Positions 24,336 to 37,130 of a stretch of 64,000 nt of DNA are shown here, one piece after another. Source of the stretch: Taenia hydatigena. Its lineage: Eukaryota > Platyhelminthes > Cestoda > Cyclophyllidea > Taeniidae. The translations under genes and the position numbers were made by a program. Position 1 is the stretch's first letter. Each line of letters opens with the position of its first letter. Where the stretch lies: positions 93,001 through 157,000 of the forward strand of contig JADWOT020001789.1 in the NCBI GenBank assembly GCA_036345935.2, written 5' to 3'. Under the pieces are notes generated by a model. That model was not told where the DNA came from and did not search any database. It was given only the letters and a program-made list of their open reading frames with translations.

Positions 24336-26058
24336 CTGCAGGAACAAACTGAGACTTGAAGAAGCAATGTCAATCAAGGCGACGGATCGATACGCTGTGA
24401 CGAAAGTATAGGCTGCACGTTGACGCCTCAGTCGCAGCAGTCTCTACGACTTTGACTTAGGCTTGTTCCGATTGCGTCTACTGAAGTTACAAGAGACGAC
24501 ATTCATTTTACCAATGAAGGAAATACCCAAGTATCCTTTCGGAGGGCACTGCAGATATATTAGCGTCCAATAGACACGATAAGTTCGACCGATGGGATTA
24601 TTGTAACAATTTGGAAAATGTAGCTGTCACATTGCGTTTGTAAATAGACTTCGAGAAAAGGATAGATGACGAATTCATTGGGGCACAGCGCAGATCAAAT
24701 CAACTTGCAGGCTAAGTAGACAGCAGGAGAGAAGTCAAACGTCAAATTCGGCATTTTTTCAGCAATCACCTTGAGCATATTGAGTGCACCACCACAGATC
24801 CGGACCATCTTTGACTTCACGTGAAGCCTAAAATGAAACAGTTTTTTCCTACTTGAACTAACAAAACTTATCCAGCCAAAACACTGCCGCAATTGAAACA
24901 CGCAACGTGCCCACTATATCGACAGACAATGCACTAAGCACGACCGATGACCTCGAAACTGCCAAGCCTGAAGAACCACTGTCAAGCAAACATCTTTTAA
25001 TCTTAAGAGTTATTGAAAATACACAAACGCACTATCAAGCTTGGCCTTAGAACAACTGCTAAAATTGATCCTAAGCTACAAAAAGGCATTATACGTCATG
25101 CAAACTGCGCTGTATTTTTTCTAAAAGAGGCCTCAGAACATTATGCACCACATGTGAGAATTGAAACGCTATTAACTTAGATGACAGGTGATCGACACAA
25201 CCCTTATGGATAGTGAAAGGGTGATCTCTATCGACACAATTATTACACAATGGATAGGGGTTTAGCACGCCTCCCGTTTGTCACCTCGTCTTCTGCCTCA
25301 AAACCCTTTGAACAAATAGATTAGAGCTAACGGACCTTATTGCAAACTTGGGTTGCTCGGGCTACTATCTCCCGTTTCTCCCAGGAATTCTGACGAAACC
25401 ATCATCACTAGCAGTGCGATGGCTGCCTCTTCGTCTCTCAAAGTTCCATTCCAACAATAAAAGTATTGCACAAACCCTTCGCCTTACTGGCCCCATCTTT
25501 GCTACTGTCCTTATTGAGTGCCTTTCTTCCAGACATTAAATTTCAAACTTCATTTTCGCATCTGATCAGTGGTGCACCACCTTTGCAGAGTCACAGATGC
25601 AATATTAAGCGATTGATGGCTATAAACCTAGCAGTGCGGTGTGGACAAAACAATTGATAGGTGTTAGAACGTTTTCATATGGCATGAAATGTAAATGTTA
25701 CAATGGGCAAAAGCAAGTACGACATTAAATCGTGGGGCATTTTCGCCTGCTCCTCCTCCTCCTTCCCCTACAAATTAACAACCACACCCCAGCAATAAGT
25801 CACCTCAATCAACACTCACACATACGGGCATCACGAAAAGCCAATGCATCGTACAAAGGACCTTAATAATATAACCTCAAATCGGCTTCACCTCAAACCA
25901 CACCGCTGTTGCTGTTACTGTTAAAAGCCTCAAAATCTAACTACTACCTCAAATTGAAAAAAAAACAAAAAAATAAGCAAAAATAGTGGATTTGTAAGCC
26001 TATGATAAGATCCCACTCAACTTGTACAACACATACTGTCCCATGGGGATGTACTTAC

Positions 26059-26607
26059 CAAGGTGCCGCCCTCCCCTACCTTTCCACTCGCTGCCTGCCT
26101 GGCGCCCATGCACGCCGAACCCGGTCTTCCACTTGATTTTGGGACCTTCCTCCAAGCACACAGCTGCACTGTCTACCCACTTATGCCCTGCGTGAAGGAA
26201 TGGTCCACACTGAGGAGGAGGAGGAGGAGAGGGAGCGAGGGAACTCTCAACCACATTCATTGCTCCTCTAATAATTGTTTTGACACCACAGCCGTCGCCG
26301 CTAACATTGACCAATTCAAAAACCCCGAGTGTAGTCTCAGTGCCTTCCCATGGATCGGCTTCTACGTCCACACTTCCCCCTTCCATTATTACCACCGCCG
26401 ACAACAACGATGCGTGTTATTGTTGACGGGCAGCCTGATGAGTCCGTAATTGATGACGACAGCGACGACGACGTTGAGAAACGTCACGTAGCCAGCCTTG
26501 CAAACAATGCCGACGACGACGGTGGTGAGGTAGCCAGTGTTGGTCAGAGGCCGACTATTACAACACACAAACCCTGTACTTACAACTTTTGCGTACAAAA
26601 TTGACAC
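26059..26607 (-). pseudogene. Exon relic with splice donor, block Q copy B
   Basis: The minus strand of 26607-26389 is open (FVCCNSRPLTNTG, then GYVTFLNVV, then RLPVNNNTHRCCRRW) and ends in a stop. A second frame, shifted by two bases, takes over with VDVEADPWEGTET, CGVK, a proline run and QCGPFLHAGHK. It runs to a CACCTTG|GTAAGT donor-like site at 26059/26058. Copy C has the same donor at 47079/47080 and reads through the same frame after a compensating small deletion. This is the longest exon-like unit of block Q, about 180 codons when the copies are compared. The family is not recognised. Two frameshifted halves make it a pseudogene as it stands. Confidence 0.42.
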
Positions 26608-28769
26608 CTAATGCTACTCACTCACGTCTCTATGCCAATGGCATAATAATGCTCAAGAGGAAGTAAAAATCCCTTTTTGCTGTACTTTGGACCCGCGACC
26701 GCTTTGGCACCATGTAAAGTCAAGTGATTGGTGAGTACTCCTCCTCACCTTCCCTTCCAGCAAATGAGGCCCTATTCACCACAACATCGCTCCTTCCCTA
26801 TTCAAATAACCCTCCACCTACCTACCTACCTACCTCAATCAATTTCCTCCACTCCATTGTTCAGCACAGCGAACAAGCGCGAAAGTGTTGCCATCCAACA
26901 ACCAACCAGATTTCGTCAAATTTTCTCTCGCAAACCTTATTAACAAAAAAAGAAATCCCTACACACACACCCACACACATGTCTAGGCAACTAAAAACGA
27001 GCTCTAGACGATCTTGAAAATACCAGTGCGCATAGACCTACGTGCAACGAAAATATTAGCAGACAATAAGACAAGAAATGCACACCTCAAACTGTAAAAT
27101 TAAAAACATACGCACCCAAATTCACAAAAAGAAGGGGCACCTAGAGTAGGTTTAAAAAAGCTCTGGAACACCTCTCCTTCTACTCTCCATCTTTGCAGTG
27201 TTAACATAATCATCAACGCAACTAATCAACGTGGCAATAAGTCCGCCCCCTCCCCCAATTTATCAGTGCTACACTTCAGTTAGTCTACGGAGCTTGCGGA
27301 CATGTAATTCTTACCCAATGTTTGCGCCCAGCAACACATAAGGTCACACCCATCGCTATGCCATCCAACACACACTGCTATCGTCCATGCCAACATTCAC
27401 ATCACGAAACCAAGAAGGAGACGCCTCCGCCGATAACTCTACGAGCTCGCATTGCCTACCACTGCTACAGTAATTTCGTAGCATCAGAAAATGAAAAAAA
27501 AAGAAGTAACGGAAGAGCCTCCGAACATAACTAATAATAGGAGGAAACACCCTAACAAGCAAGCGTTTGGGAGTGCTGCGAAGTACACTCTGCGCAGTGA
27601 TGCCAAAGCTTCCCACTAGTCACCCCTTCTTCCTCTGCTGCGTCCACCCCGCCCAGACACCAACGCATACCGTCAAAGCTGAGCCTGCCATTAAGCCATC
27701 ACCGAGATCTTCTACACAACACATTTTGAAAAGCCCACATCAGCACGAAAAATCATGGTCCCCAAGTCAATGAGCACGTCGAATCTATAGCTACACAAAA
27801 AGAGCAAAGATTCACTTACAGCAACCCAATCTTACCTGTAGAACGCGTGGAGTGACAGCGAAGGCGAGCACCGCACTCATTGGCAACAGATAATGCCTCC
27901 ATTTTTGTACAAGAAGAAGTCTTGATAAGAATTGCGGCTATCTCTTCAACGCCTATTCTAGCATGTGAACGGATAAAGGTAATGGATTAAAAGGCATATA
28001 GGTATAAGGAGTAATTATTGGCAAGCAAGTAATAAGTAGGTACCAAACAATCTTAATTCACCACAAAATTGTTGTACAGAAAGAAATGAACGCAACTAGA
28101 CCTTATAGTTGGAAAACAAAACGTTTTAGCATTATCCAATATGAAGCCTTCGCGTTTACTCTGGCGAGTAGACGTACAAAGAAAGCCGTTCAACACGTAA
28201 AAGACCTAATGACAGTTAGCGATCAAAACCCAACAAAAAGGGCCAAATACCTGCCAGATTTCCAACTTGTCCCAGTAAATTAAACCCATTAACCGAAAAT
28301 AATGGTCACCGAGATGCACACCACTTACGTGCTTCACTTGCAAATCTAGCCAATCACTTTATTGTTCGTCCGATAAAACAAATGTGCTTCTAATTTTGTG
28401 TATTTTAATAAGCTAAAGGATCTTAGAAACACCTAACTCTTTAGGCAACATATTTAAACATAAAAATGTTAATGTAATATTTGTATCTATTAGCCTTAAG
28501 TACGTAAATGGGCAAAAAACCTTAGATATAACAACGCGTTAAAATAAAATTGCAGGGGTCATACACGAATAAAAAGTGCAATTTTATTCATGCTTTTAGT
28601 TTTTTGGCGATATACCTGTATATTTTAGCTAAAATCAAGCTTGGCTAGTGCAACTAGATTTATAAAGCCTGTACCTACGTATTTTTGTTTATGATTTAGT
28701 GTAACTTTAACTTACCACGGTAGTTTTAATCACTTTTCAACATATACCTAAACAGCTATATTAATCTGA

Positions 28770-29110
28770 GACCTGGTGCACAGGNAAGGTAAAGACGCAC
28801 AAACGCAAGTTACGCCTGCTCCCACAAAACTACCTACGAAGAATGTTGTCTGAAGCCTACACCGGACGACGCTAAGAAAACACCACGTGAAATGTGCTAT
28901 TAATTGACTTGCATGCGCCAGATTCAAAGTGGTCAATCATAAAACAAGCTGTCAGACACCCTTCTACGCCTTGTGCCATTTTCTATCTTTCATCCTGCTT
29001 CACACTGTCGTTCCTACCATTCGGTTTTTCGTCAGTGTTTCCCTCTCGCAAAAAAGGATATTCTTCCCTGTAATCACTGCGGCAGAACTAGCATCGGATT
29101 ATGATGGCTT
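28770..29110 (+). repeat. Segment repeated inverted at 38780-39140
   Basis: Pieces GTTGTCTGAAGCCTACACC and CTTCTACGCCTTGTGCC correspond to GCTGTCCAAAGCTGACACC and CTTCTACGCCTTGTATCG on the reverse strand of 38780-39140. The match stops at about 29110. The right half is pyrimidine-rich and resembles parts of the S family. Confidence 0.55.
28785..28785. other. Ambiguous base (n)
   Basis: A single unresolved base in the assembly, located at the point where the three Q copies stop aligning well. Confidence 1.
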
Positions 29111-31125
29111 TACTACTACTACTACCAAGTAATCAGTAGTAGTGGTGGAAGAAACCGACTGCTAATTCGGTAGCATTCATGAGCTTTAAAGTAAAGTAAA
29201 ATTTGTCATTTTAGTAAACAATAGCGAATCGGCACTAATGGCAAATCTTCAAATGTTTTTAATCCAAATCGCTTCCTCTTTTGAAAAGTTAGTGCATCAG
29301 TCTAGATAAAGATTTTTTCCATGCTAAAAAGGACTGAATAGAACGTCATGGCAAATCAAGGCTAACTATGTGGCATTTGATCGCAAAGGGTTAACATGTG
29401 ACTACGTAATTGACAAACCGCAAAATAATATTTTTAATGCTGTCAGTATAATAGTTAAATCGCTGTTATGACCAGAGAGAAGCAAGGTAAAGCTAAGCTG
29501 CACGTCAGACAATACAACTTCAAAAACTCTCAAAGGCATTTCACCTAAATTTTTGTGACCGCCATCTGTTAACTGCAGAGCTGTTGGTTTGAATCACTTC
29601 GATGTGAAGCCAATACGCCTCAGTGGCAGCGCTCGGATGATCTCTGCTCTTTATTAAAAGGTGTAGTTAACGGTGTCTAAATATGAATTTTTCGATGCTA
29701 AACAAAATGACCGTGATTTGTTGTGCAGAAGTGGGAGCAAGCATTGACTGCTCCACGCGATGCGAGGCTGATGGTTAAGCTTGTTGCATAGGCGGTTCTG
29801 TATGGTCTCATGGATCACTTACACTAGATTTGAAAGATGCGACTAATTCACTCTGAGCAAGTTACTTGTTTAGGAGAGTGCGTTTTGGTTCCCTGTTCGT
29901 GCAAGTAGCCGTACTGAGTGTTGCGGGTTTCAGTCAATGGCCAATCGTTAATAGAAGTTCCAAACACTTCTTCAAGACGTGTTTGGAAGTTGATCACAAC
30001 GAAGTATCCTCTTGAATTCACAACCGACAATGATGGGTTGAAAGCAATGGCGATTTAAAAGCAGTGTTAACATGAACTTATTAGCGGCTTTATGGGAGAA
30101 ATGATTTCCCGATGTGTTTGTCTCCAAGTGGATGAGGCATTGACTGCTAATGAGGAGGATGAATGAGTCAAGCAAGTCTGTCGGGTGGACTTAGAGACCA
30201 GTTGTGAGTCAGCATGTTTATTTCCCTGGGTTTGCAAGGTGCTAGCCTAATAATTACAAGAAATCTGATAAATCTAAGCAAACATTTGCACATATTTTAC
30301 GCAAAGTCGTATGAGAATATATGAGGTGGGCGAATAAGGGAGGAAAATAAAAAATCTTCATTAGCTAAGTTTAAACTATGATCAAAGTAGATGATGCTTC
30401 ATATGGGCACATTTAATCGTTAGTTTGCATAATTTAAGCCTGTACCACGGGTTCACGCAATGAACTCCTTCATGCAAGCATCTGCACTAAACATTCCCGG
30501 ATGATTCACGACCACGGGTAGTGCCACCTTAGGAGCAGTTTCCAAAGGTCATTTCCAATCCTTCTGTTAAGGTCGTCACGGATCATCTCAGCCGCAGCAT
30601 ACGCCCTTCTCACATCACCCCAAGGCTTGCCATTAATAACCAAGGCTCATTTAGGCTTGCATTCGTTTTCCGCCGCCATCAATATACCTCACGAGTCTTC
30701 GCTGGAGCCAAAGGTGGCTGTGATACGAGGGCATAATATGCACTACCCAAGTGCAGAAGCTCAGGACACCGTCACCATGGCCTGCAGTCAATGCTGGCTG
30801 GTTTAAGAACAAAAACGCAGACTTCAGTGTCCGTGTAAACAAGCCAAAGAATTATAAGTCAAATCCAAGTGCCACATTTACTCGCAGTTAAAGCACGCCA
30901 TTGAATATTAGCGCATGCTTACCGCTTGTGCACTGCAGCCAATCTCTTGGTTTCTTCAAGGTCACCTTAGGTCCTTCAACGCACGCCACGCCTGCATTCA
31001 TTCACACCTACGCACACACGTCTCGTGCCAAACGCAGAAACCGCGTTGCTAGCCCTTTACGACGCGTTCCCTTAGCGGAAAGTGGAGACGGTGGTGAATT
31101 CGGATGATAAAGCAGAATTATTTCC
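29110..31125. other. No supportable gene
   Basis: Only short chance frames are present, plus a small ACT repeat (29113-29127). A GTTTGAATC piece near 29588 resembles a tRNA B-box, but no cloverleaf forms around it. There is no paralogue in the window. It lies upstream of the BTB-BACK relic and could hold its 5' end, but I see no exon. Confidence 0.45.
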
Positions 31126-31126
31126 T

Positions 31127-31987
31127 ATTCACACATTTGACGTCTTCCGTAAACGTGGCAAGCTCATTGATCTATGTACTACTGTGAGGTGACGGACATG
31201 GATTTTATGCTCCAAATTCTAGACAAAGAATGGAAGAAGTTCCAAGGCACATCAACTGGTTCTAGCAGCTAAATTTCCACTTTTTCCAAGGGTACTCATT
31301 ACTGGACAGGACGGAATGGCAATGCAGTGGAAACGGTTTTCTACAGAGTACGTGATTATCGCTTCCTTCATTCACCCTCTTTTAGCATTGTCGAGGTTGT
31401 CATCAACTATGCATACACAAGCAGACTTATGATGTTTGCAGGGAATGCTACACAACTGTATCCACTGGCACAATCTCGGCTCCGGGGAAATGGCTTTCTG
31501 TTGTGGAGTTTTTAAGAACGTGGTGGAGGAAGCCTTTTCCAGTGATAAAATCTGGCCGACTAAAGAATCTCTCTGGACAATGTAGCAGAGGTGTGGTCGA
31601 TGGTCAATGCTACGCTGGGACGTGGACTGATGAACTGTGTATTCAACTGATGGCAAAACATTTTGAAGATCTGTGCTTGCGAAGGGAGATACTGATGCAG
31701 ACAACAACCAATACTTCGAGACGATGCTGGAAAGCAAACTACTGAAAGGCATGAGTGGGAAAACAAGGTTCCGAGCGATTTGCAATTGGCTAGAAGCAGG
31801 TGTTGGTGGGTTTGACGTGGAGAAAAAGGCAGAGGTATTTGGGAAGATGATTTCGAGGATTGAGTTGACAAGGCTTCCCACACAATGTCAAACCAAATAC
31901 TGGGCGTTTGCAAGAGGACACTCAGAACTGTCTATTAGCGGTATGTACAGTGAATGGGTGAATTGCTTAAAGGACGTGAGATTTTGA
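31127..31987 (+). pseudogene. BTB-BACK (Kelch-like type) pseudogene
   Basis: Domain pieces appear in the right order over shifting frames. FDVFRKRGKLIDLC (31136 on) matches the opening of a BTB domain and is followed by a TGA at 31190. DMDFMLQILDKEWKKF follows at 31195. AHQLVLAAKFPLFPRV (31247-31315 frame) is the classic 'AHR.VLAA.SPYF' core. FSIVEVVINYAYTSRL (in 31327-31515) matches the 'F..LL.Y.YTG.L' segment. DNVAEVWSMVNAT (31576 on) opens a BACK domain and is continued one frame over by CIQLMAKHFEDLCL, then ICNWLEAG and ISRIELTRLP. At least one stop and about five frameshifts rule out a working protein. Such proteins are usually adaptors for Cullin-3 ubiquitin ligases. The expected Kelch repeats are not evident directly downstream. 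Confidence 0.82.
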
Positions 31988-31989
31988 GG

Positions 31990-34900
31990 TGAGAAATTTT
32001 GATGGATAACTGGATGACTAATAAAGACACACGGACATGGGCAGAGGGTGAAGAGCTTTGTGATGAATAAAGTAGATCTATCCCTTTCTGGCAGCCAAAT
32101 GAGTGTTAAACACATTTGTCTGCTTCAACCTGAGGAGGAGACATTGATCTCCAGAAGAAGCAAAGGGGATAAATTACTGCTCTTCCAAGAGAATTGTATC
32201 GATTGTGAAATCCTACAGTGTCACACTGCATGATGTCTTCCATTGACTAACATTCTAGTATCAGTAAGTACGCACCCCGTAGAAAACCGTTTTTATTGGG
32301 TTGCCATTTTATCCTGTTAAGAGATTAGTACCCCGAAGTAAGTGGAAATTTGGCTGCTGGAACCAGTCCATATGCCTCGACACCTTTTCCATTTTTTGTC
32401 TAGAAGTTGGATCATAAAACCCATGTTCGTCACCTCATGCTACTTTGTAGATCAATGGGCTTGTCTTGTTCACAGAAGAGTCGAATCTGTGAATAAGAAA
32501 TAATTCAGCTTTATCATCAGATTTCTCCACCGTCTCTATTTGTCGCTAAGGGATTGTGTTGTAAAACATGGCGTGCGCTGAAGGACCTTAGGTGACTGAG
32601 GAAAGCGAGAGATTGGCTGCAATGCACAAGTGGTGGGTAAGCCTGCGCTGACTGATATTCAATTGGGGGCTTCAACTGTGCTTAACTGTGACGCTTGGAA
32701 TCGCAAGGCTAAGTTATCTTTGCTTCAGAGATGGCAGGACGGGACGACGATTGCTGTCATCGCATTACAACTATAGAGGACAGTACGGTGGAATGGCTGC
32801 TATTGCGTGAGAAGAGAAAAAAGAATTGGCTAAAGGAATGAAATGCATGGAAGAAATTTAAGGAAATGCAACTTTCAAGGCAAGTGGTAGAAACCGGAAA
32901 CTCGTTTTGTGCAAACTGCTGCTGCTTCCGCGGTTGATGGTGATTCCGGCTGTTTGTGGCCGCAATTCGTAGGCGCTCAACTCTTTGAAGGGCTAAGAGT
33001 AGGTGTTAATTATGTGACAGGTTCCACGGATTGATTCGTCAAGACAGCAAACTCCTTTCCTTTACGTTTTATGCTTTCAATGACTAGTGCTGGATCCTCT
33101 ACAACTTTTGACTCGTTATTTGTTTGTTCCTGCCCTCTACCATCTTCCTTACCTTACTTCTTTCTCCTTCTCGCTCTTATTCCATGTGAATCACGCATTG
33201 AAGGAGTTTTTATTTGATTGCACAATTCGGTATTGTGCTGCCTCTGCATTTGTGTGGCCATGGCATGGGGAATTCTGAATCAACTTCATTGAACAGGGTT
33301 CTCAGGAAGATATGCTAATGTTATAACCATCTCTTCAACTTACCATTAGCGGTGAATTGCTAACTTCTAGTCCTATGAGCTGGAACAGCGTAATTTTGTT
33401 CTTGACGCAGCATTCTGACATTTAACATTAAATCACTGCATGGAGATGGGTCAATGCGGTCAGGGTTGGTCATTTCGTAGAGTGCAGTGGCATGACATCA
33501 AGCAGAAGCGAGTGATCAATGACGAAAATGAATAATTTTGGAACAAGCAGATCACTAAACCATTTTTGAGTAATGGTGATGGACAAATTTATAAATTGTT
33601 GGAAGATACCGCTGCCTAGCTGTCATGAAAACATCCTTGCTCTAACCACTTTTTTCGAGCACTTCGTTCCCATCTACATTCGCAGCTACTGTTTCGATCT
33701 CGTGAAGGCTTGGTACATCAAGAGATCTGTCTTTAGCCTCGGCGCAGCCTTGCCGATCATCACAATGACAGTAAAAGCAAAATGTAAATGTGAAGAGTTG
33801 TAACAGATAGTTTAGATTTGGTGTCAACATTTTAATCTATTCAACTGAGGAAATGCTTTCCGTTCTTGAAGGGAAAACTGATTGCTTGTTAATGTTCTCA
33901 TCTCAAGCGACTTCCTACCCCTCACCAGGTCAAGCGGTTCCGTTGATTTATGCTATTGTGTAATAGGAACTTGACAGCTGCCGTCCAATGGCAAAATAAT
34001 GCATTTTACTACCCCGCTCGCGTAGAACGGTTGTTGCTTCTCGTCACGTTTGATGCTGGAAGAGGATACGTTGCATTAGGTAATGTTTGACCCCGTGTTC
34101 TGACAATTTTTGACGAGTTAGTAGGTCAACCTCGTCTAACATCTGCATTTCCCTGGGGCATTTTTGCATGGCAACTGTGGACGAGGCGGATGGGCTTTGG
34201 GAGACCTAGGGAGATGTGGCCACCATGGCAGAGACATAGATGTCTTCTGCTGATTTTGCGACCTGATCAAGTGAGATCTTTTCATTTAAAATTAGGAGTG
34301 TAAGTGCAATCGAGTACTGCATAGAGTCTGTATTTACGGGGGATTATGAATTGTAGACAGGCTACTTTAAGCATTCCGTATCAAGGTTGGAAAATCACAC
34401 CGGGCGGAGCTTAAGCAAACCAAAGTATACATTATTTCTACTTATAGTTCTGCATAATCCATCTAAAAGCAAGGTAAGTTAGATAGATTGAAGTAGATGG
34501 AGAAACTAAAGAGCTGTTCACGTGTTTTGCAATATTTTTTCATCACATTCTCTAGCCGCAATCGTAAGTAGGAATTTATCAAAGTTTGGTCTGTTCGAAT
34601 GACGAAATAAGGGGGAGATTGAGAGAGCGAATTATGCACACACGTTCAAACACAGCGTAAATTCTATGTGGACCAGAAAAACGCGGCAAAGTGAGTCAGA
34701 GACCTCGAGCTTTTTGCTTCTATCACCCCTATGTGTACTAACCCAGATCGACGCAGCATAATCACGGTAGCGCAATGGTTTTAAGCAAAGGAATCCGTTT
34801 GTAATCACCTGACGAGGGGTGCAAGGTCAAACCTCTCAATGTCTTACTGACACAAGCCGCCAATGAGTTAGTATGAGGCTGGATCACTCTTGAGCTTCTA

Positions 34901-37130
34901 AGTGGAAAAACGCAAGAGAGAGAGACTGTGGAAATGGAAACAATAGAGCGGTTCACAATGCCTACTGAGGATATGACTGCACTGAGTTCTGGTTCATGGG
35001 TATGCGGGGGTCGTTGCTTCCCACTGTTATGAATGCTGCTAGTGGAAGATACTTGCACACTCAAATTTGCTGCAATGCGACCTAATTCGCATTTTCTTAC
35101 GGTGAGATGGCAAGGATAAATGCAAGTTAGGCGTAGCATGTCACGTGATTGGAGACGCAACAATGGTAGCTGTGGTCGTTGTGGCAACAAAAAGAAAGTC
35201 AGCGTTTAAGGAAGCTACAATTTCTGCGACATTTAACGGGAAACTTGAAGATACAAGTCCTAGATGGGACTGACTAAAAAAGTGTTGATCTAAGAGTCGG
35301 TACTCTGGCGAGTACAGTGCTTACAATCACCGTAAGTGCTGTGAAACGGACTGCTTCGCTACTGGTAGATTTGTGCTTTCAAAGAAGCCAAGGAAGATGG
35401 ATTACGTAGTGTTTAGTTATTGCACTAGTCTGACCAACTTTATCTGCTCGTCAAGTAGCAAGTCAAGTGCAGAAGATGGAGGAGATGTGAAAAGTTGAGC
35501 TTATGCTTTTACGAGTCATTTGGAATATACGGGATATTATACAGATGGTTGATCAAATACACTTTTAGAATTGCACTGAAGAGATAAGATACTCACCCTT
35601 ATCTGTACTGTCCTTGTGCGTGTAGAACGACCCATTTGCACGTCTCCGTCTTATTTGGCGAGGTAGCCGATTGCAATCGTCTTTAATAGCAATCGAGGCG
35701 GCGACGCAAATAGCAGCAGCGGCAATGTCGGGATTGACGCTACCAAATCGCACACATTTCGCAAAGCATTGTGAGACTCGCTCAGAAATTTCTCATTTTG
35801 GATGCCTAGCAGTAAAAGAATGTGGCGGAGAAGGAGGCGTAGAAGAATGTAGATGCAAGTGAGGAGGAAGAGGAGTAGAACGAACTGGGTGAAACCTTGC
35901 TATTCTTATATGTGGCCTAGAAACCACACAAACATTAATATTTCCGGTAGATGCATCAGTGGGTGGATGCTCGTGGAACGTTGAATGCACTTTGCTGTTT
36001 TCAACTGTGAGGAATATTACCAATGACACGGAAGGAATTGCAATAGAGGAAGTCAAACGCATTTTTCGGTTTTTCAGCTTAAAAATTTGAAAAAAATACA
36101 CTGGTACAATAACCACTGATTGCTGTTATATATCAACTGCTGGCCGCTTATATCACGTCGGTAGAATGAGTTAAAATAATTTATAAAAGGTCCGAATGCA
36201 AATTTCTGCAGTAGAGCATTTGACAGAGCTGACCTTACAGTTCTGCAGCTTTGCATGATGCAGCCAGAGTCGCTTTAAAAGATCATTTGGCTTGAGGCAG
36301 AAATGAATCTGCACCGCATTAAACAGACCCTTAAGTGAAGCTTGGCAGGTAGTCACTAAAGCATACTGAAATGCTCACGAGTTACACATCAGTGACTACA
36401 GGAATGCATGAACGCGAAATGAAGAGACAAGGAATAGGTAGATTTGGCATTGATAGATGTGAATACGGGATAGAAGATTGCTGAATGTTCGGGTAAATGG
36501 ACGAATGGTTGAATGCACATGGAAAAGACGTGAGACCAAAGGTTTAAAAGAGGATTAGGAGGCGCCTGATGTTTTCTGGCTAGATTAATACGGTATGAGT
36601 AAATATGGGCGTGATAATATGACGTCTTTCAAGAGAGTGGATAAATTGAAGTTTTCGGATGTGGATGAGGGTGCGTTGATGGACCAATGAATGAATGGTT
36701 GCGCCATGGATAAAGGTAGCAATTCAAGTGGGCAATTGACCGTCTAGGAGTAAAGCGAAGGGGCGTTAAAAGAAGAAGGCTGGAATGGACCTCAAATATG
36801 TGCAGGCTCAAAGGTTTTATGGAAGCTACAACATTTGCAAGCAGATCACTGCTATCAGCGAACAGTGATTGATGAGAGTAAGCATCTCGAGTCGCCTATA
36901 CTAGTGTAATGATGGCATAAAATCTTAAGGCCTAGCAGGCAGGGAAACATAATCATGCTAATAGGAGATGTGACATATAAGGCTTGATCCTATTCAATTC
37001 TTTCTCCTTTGCAAGGAAAAGAAAGCGCTGCCGGAGATGCATTCTCCTTTGCAATTAACTGTTCCCTGTAAGACCTCACCAGCACCCACAGAGCCACCGA
37101 TATCAGGCAAAATTCTTGCGTGTGGCGATG
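31990..37130. other. No supportable intact gene; possible decayed Kelch sequence near 34.9 kb
   Basis: The frame at 32048-32233 follows the BTB-BACK relic on the same strand but has no Kelch motif. Near 34920-35020 the plus strand reads METIERFTMPTEDMT then WVCGGRCFP, which vaguely resembles one Kelch blade; this is weak. The minus-strand frame of 142 codons at 34762-35190 shows no motif. The rest is featureless. Confidence 0.35.

Larger units (their letters stand above)
18800..26059 (+). repeat. Block P, copy B
   Basis: This block matches the inverted segment 47080-54060 end to end. Pairs include 18810-18880 with reverse-complemented 53990-54060, 19085-19420 with 53480-53780, 19640-20010 with 52900-53250, 21900-22300 with 50880-51240, 23830-23940 with 49200-49300, 24134-24340 with 48820-49025, and 25330-25540 with 47600-47790. 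It runs straight on into block Q copy B, so P and Q were duplicated together. Several exon-like frames are shared by both copies and are listed separately. No intact gene is present. Confidence 0.8.
26059..28790 (+). repeat. Block Q, copy B
   Basis: A direct copy of 1-3060 that continues from block P copy B. Landmarks are the same as in copy A. Differences include loss of about 15 bp around the acceptor seen at 1282 in copy A, loss of one of the two exon-like segments of 1755-2120, and GAG and GAC trinucleotide expansions near 26213-26231 and 26455-26475. The single ambiguous base of the window is at 28785, at the edge of the match. Confidence 0.8.

Noticed and set aside
31372..31881. Minus-strand frame of 169 codons, the longest in the window.
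   Set aside because: It is antisense to the BTB-BACK relic, whose domain motifs read on the plus strand, and it shows no motif of its own.
34762..35190. Minus-strand frame of 142 codons.
   Set aside because: No motif, no splice context, and within chance length for a window this size.
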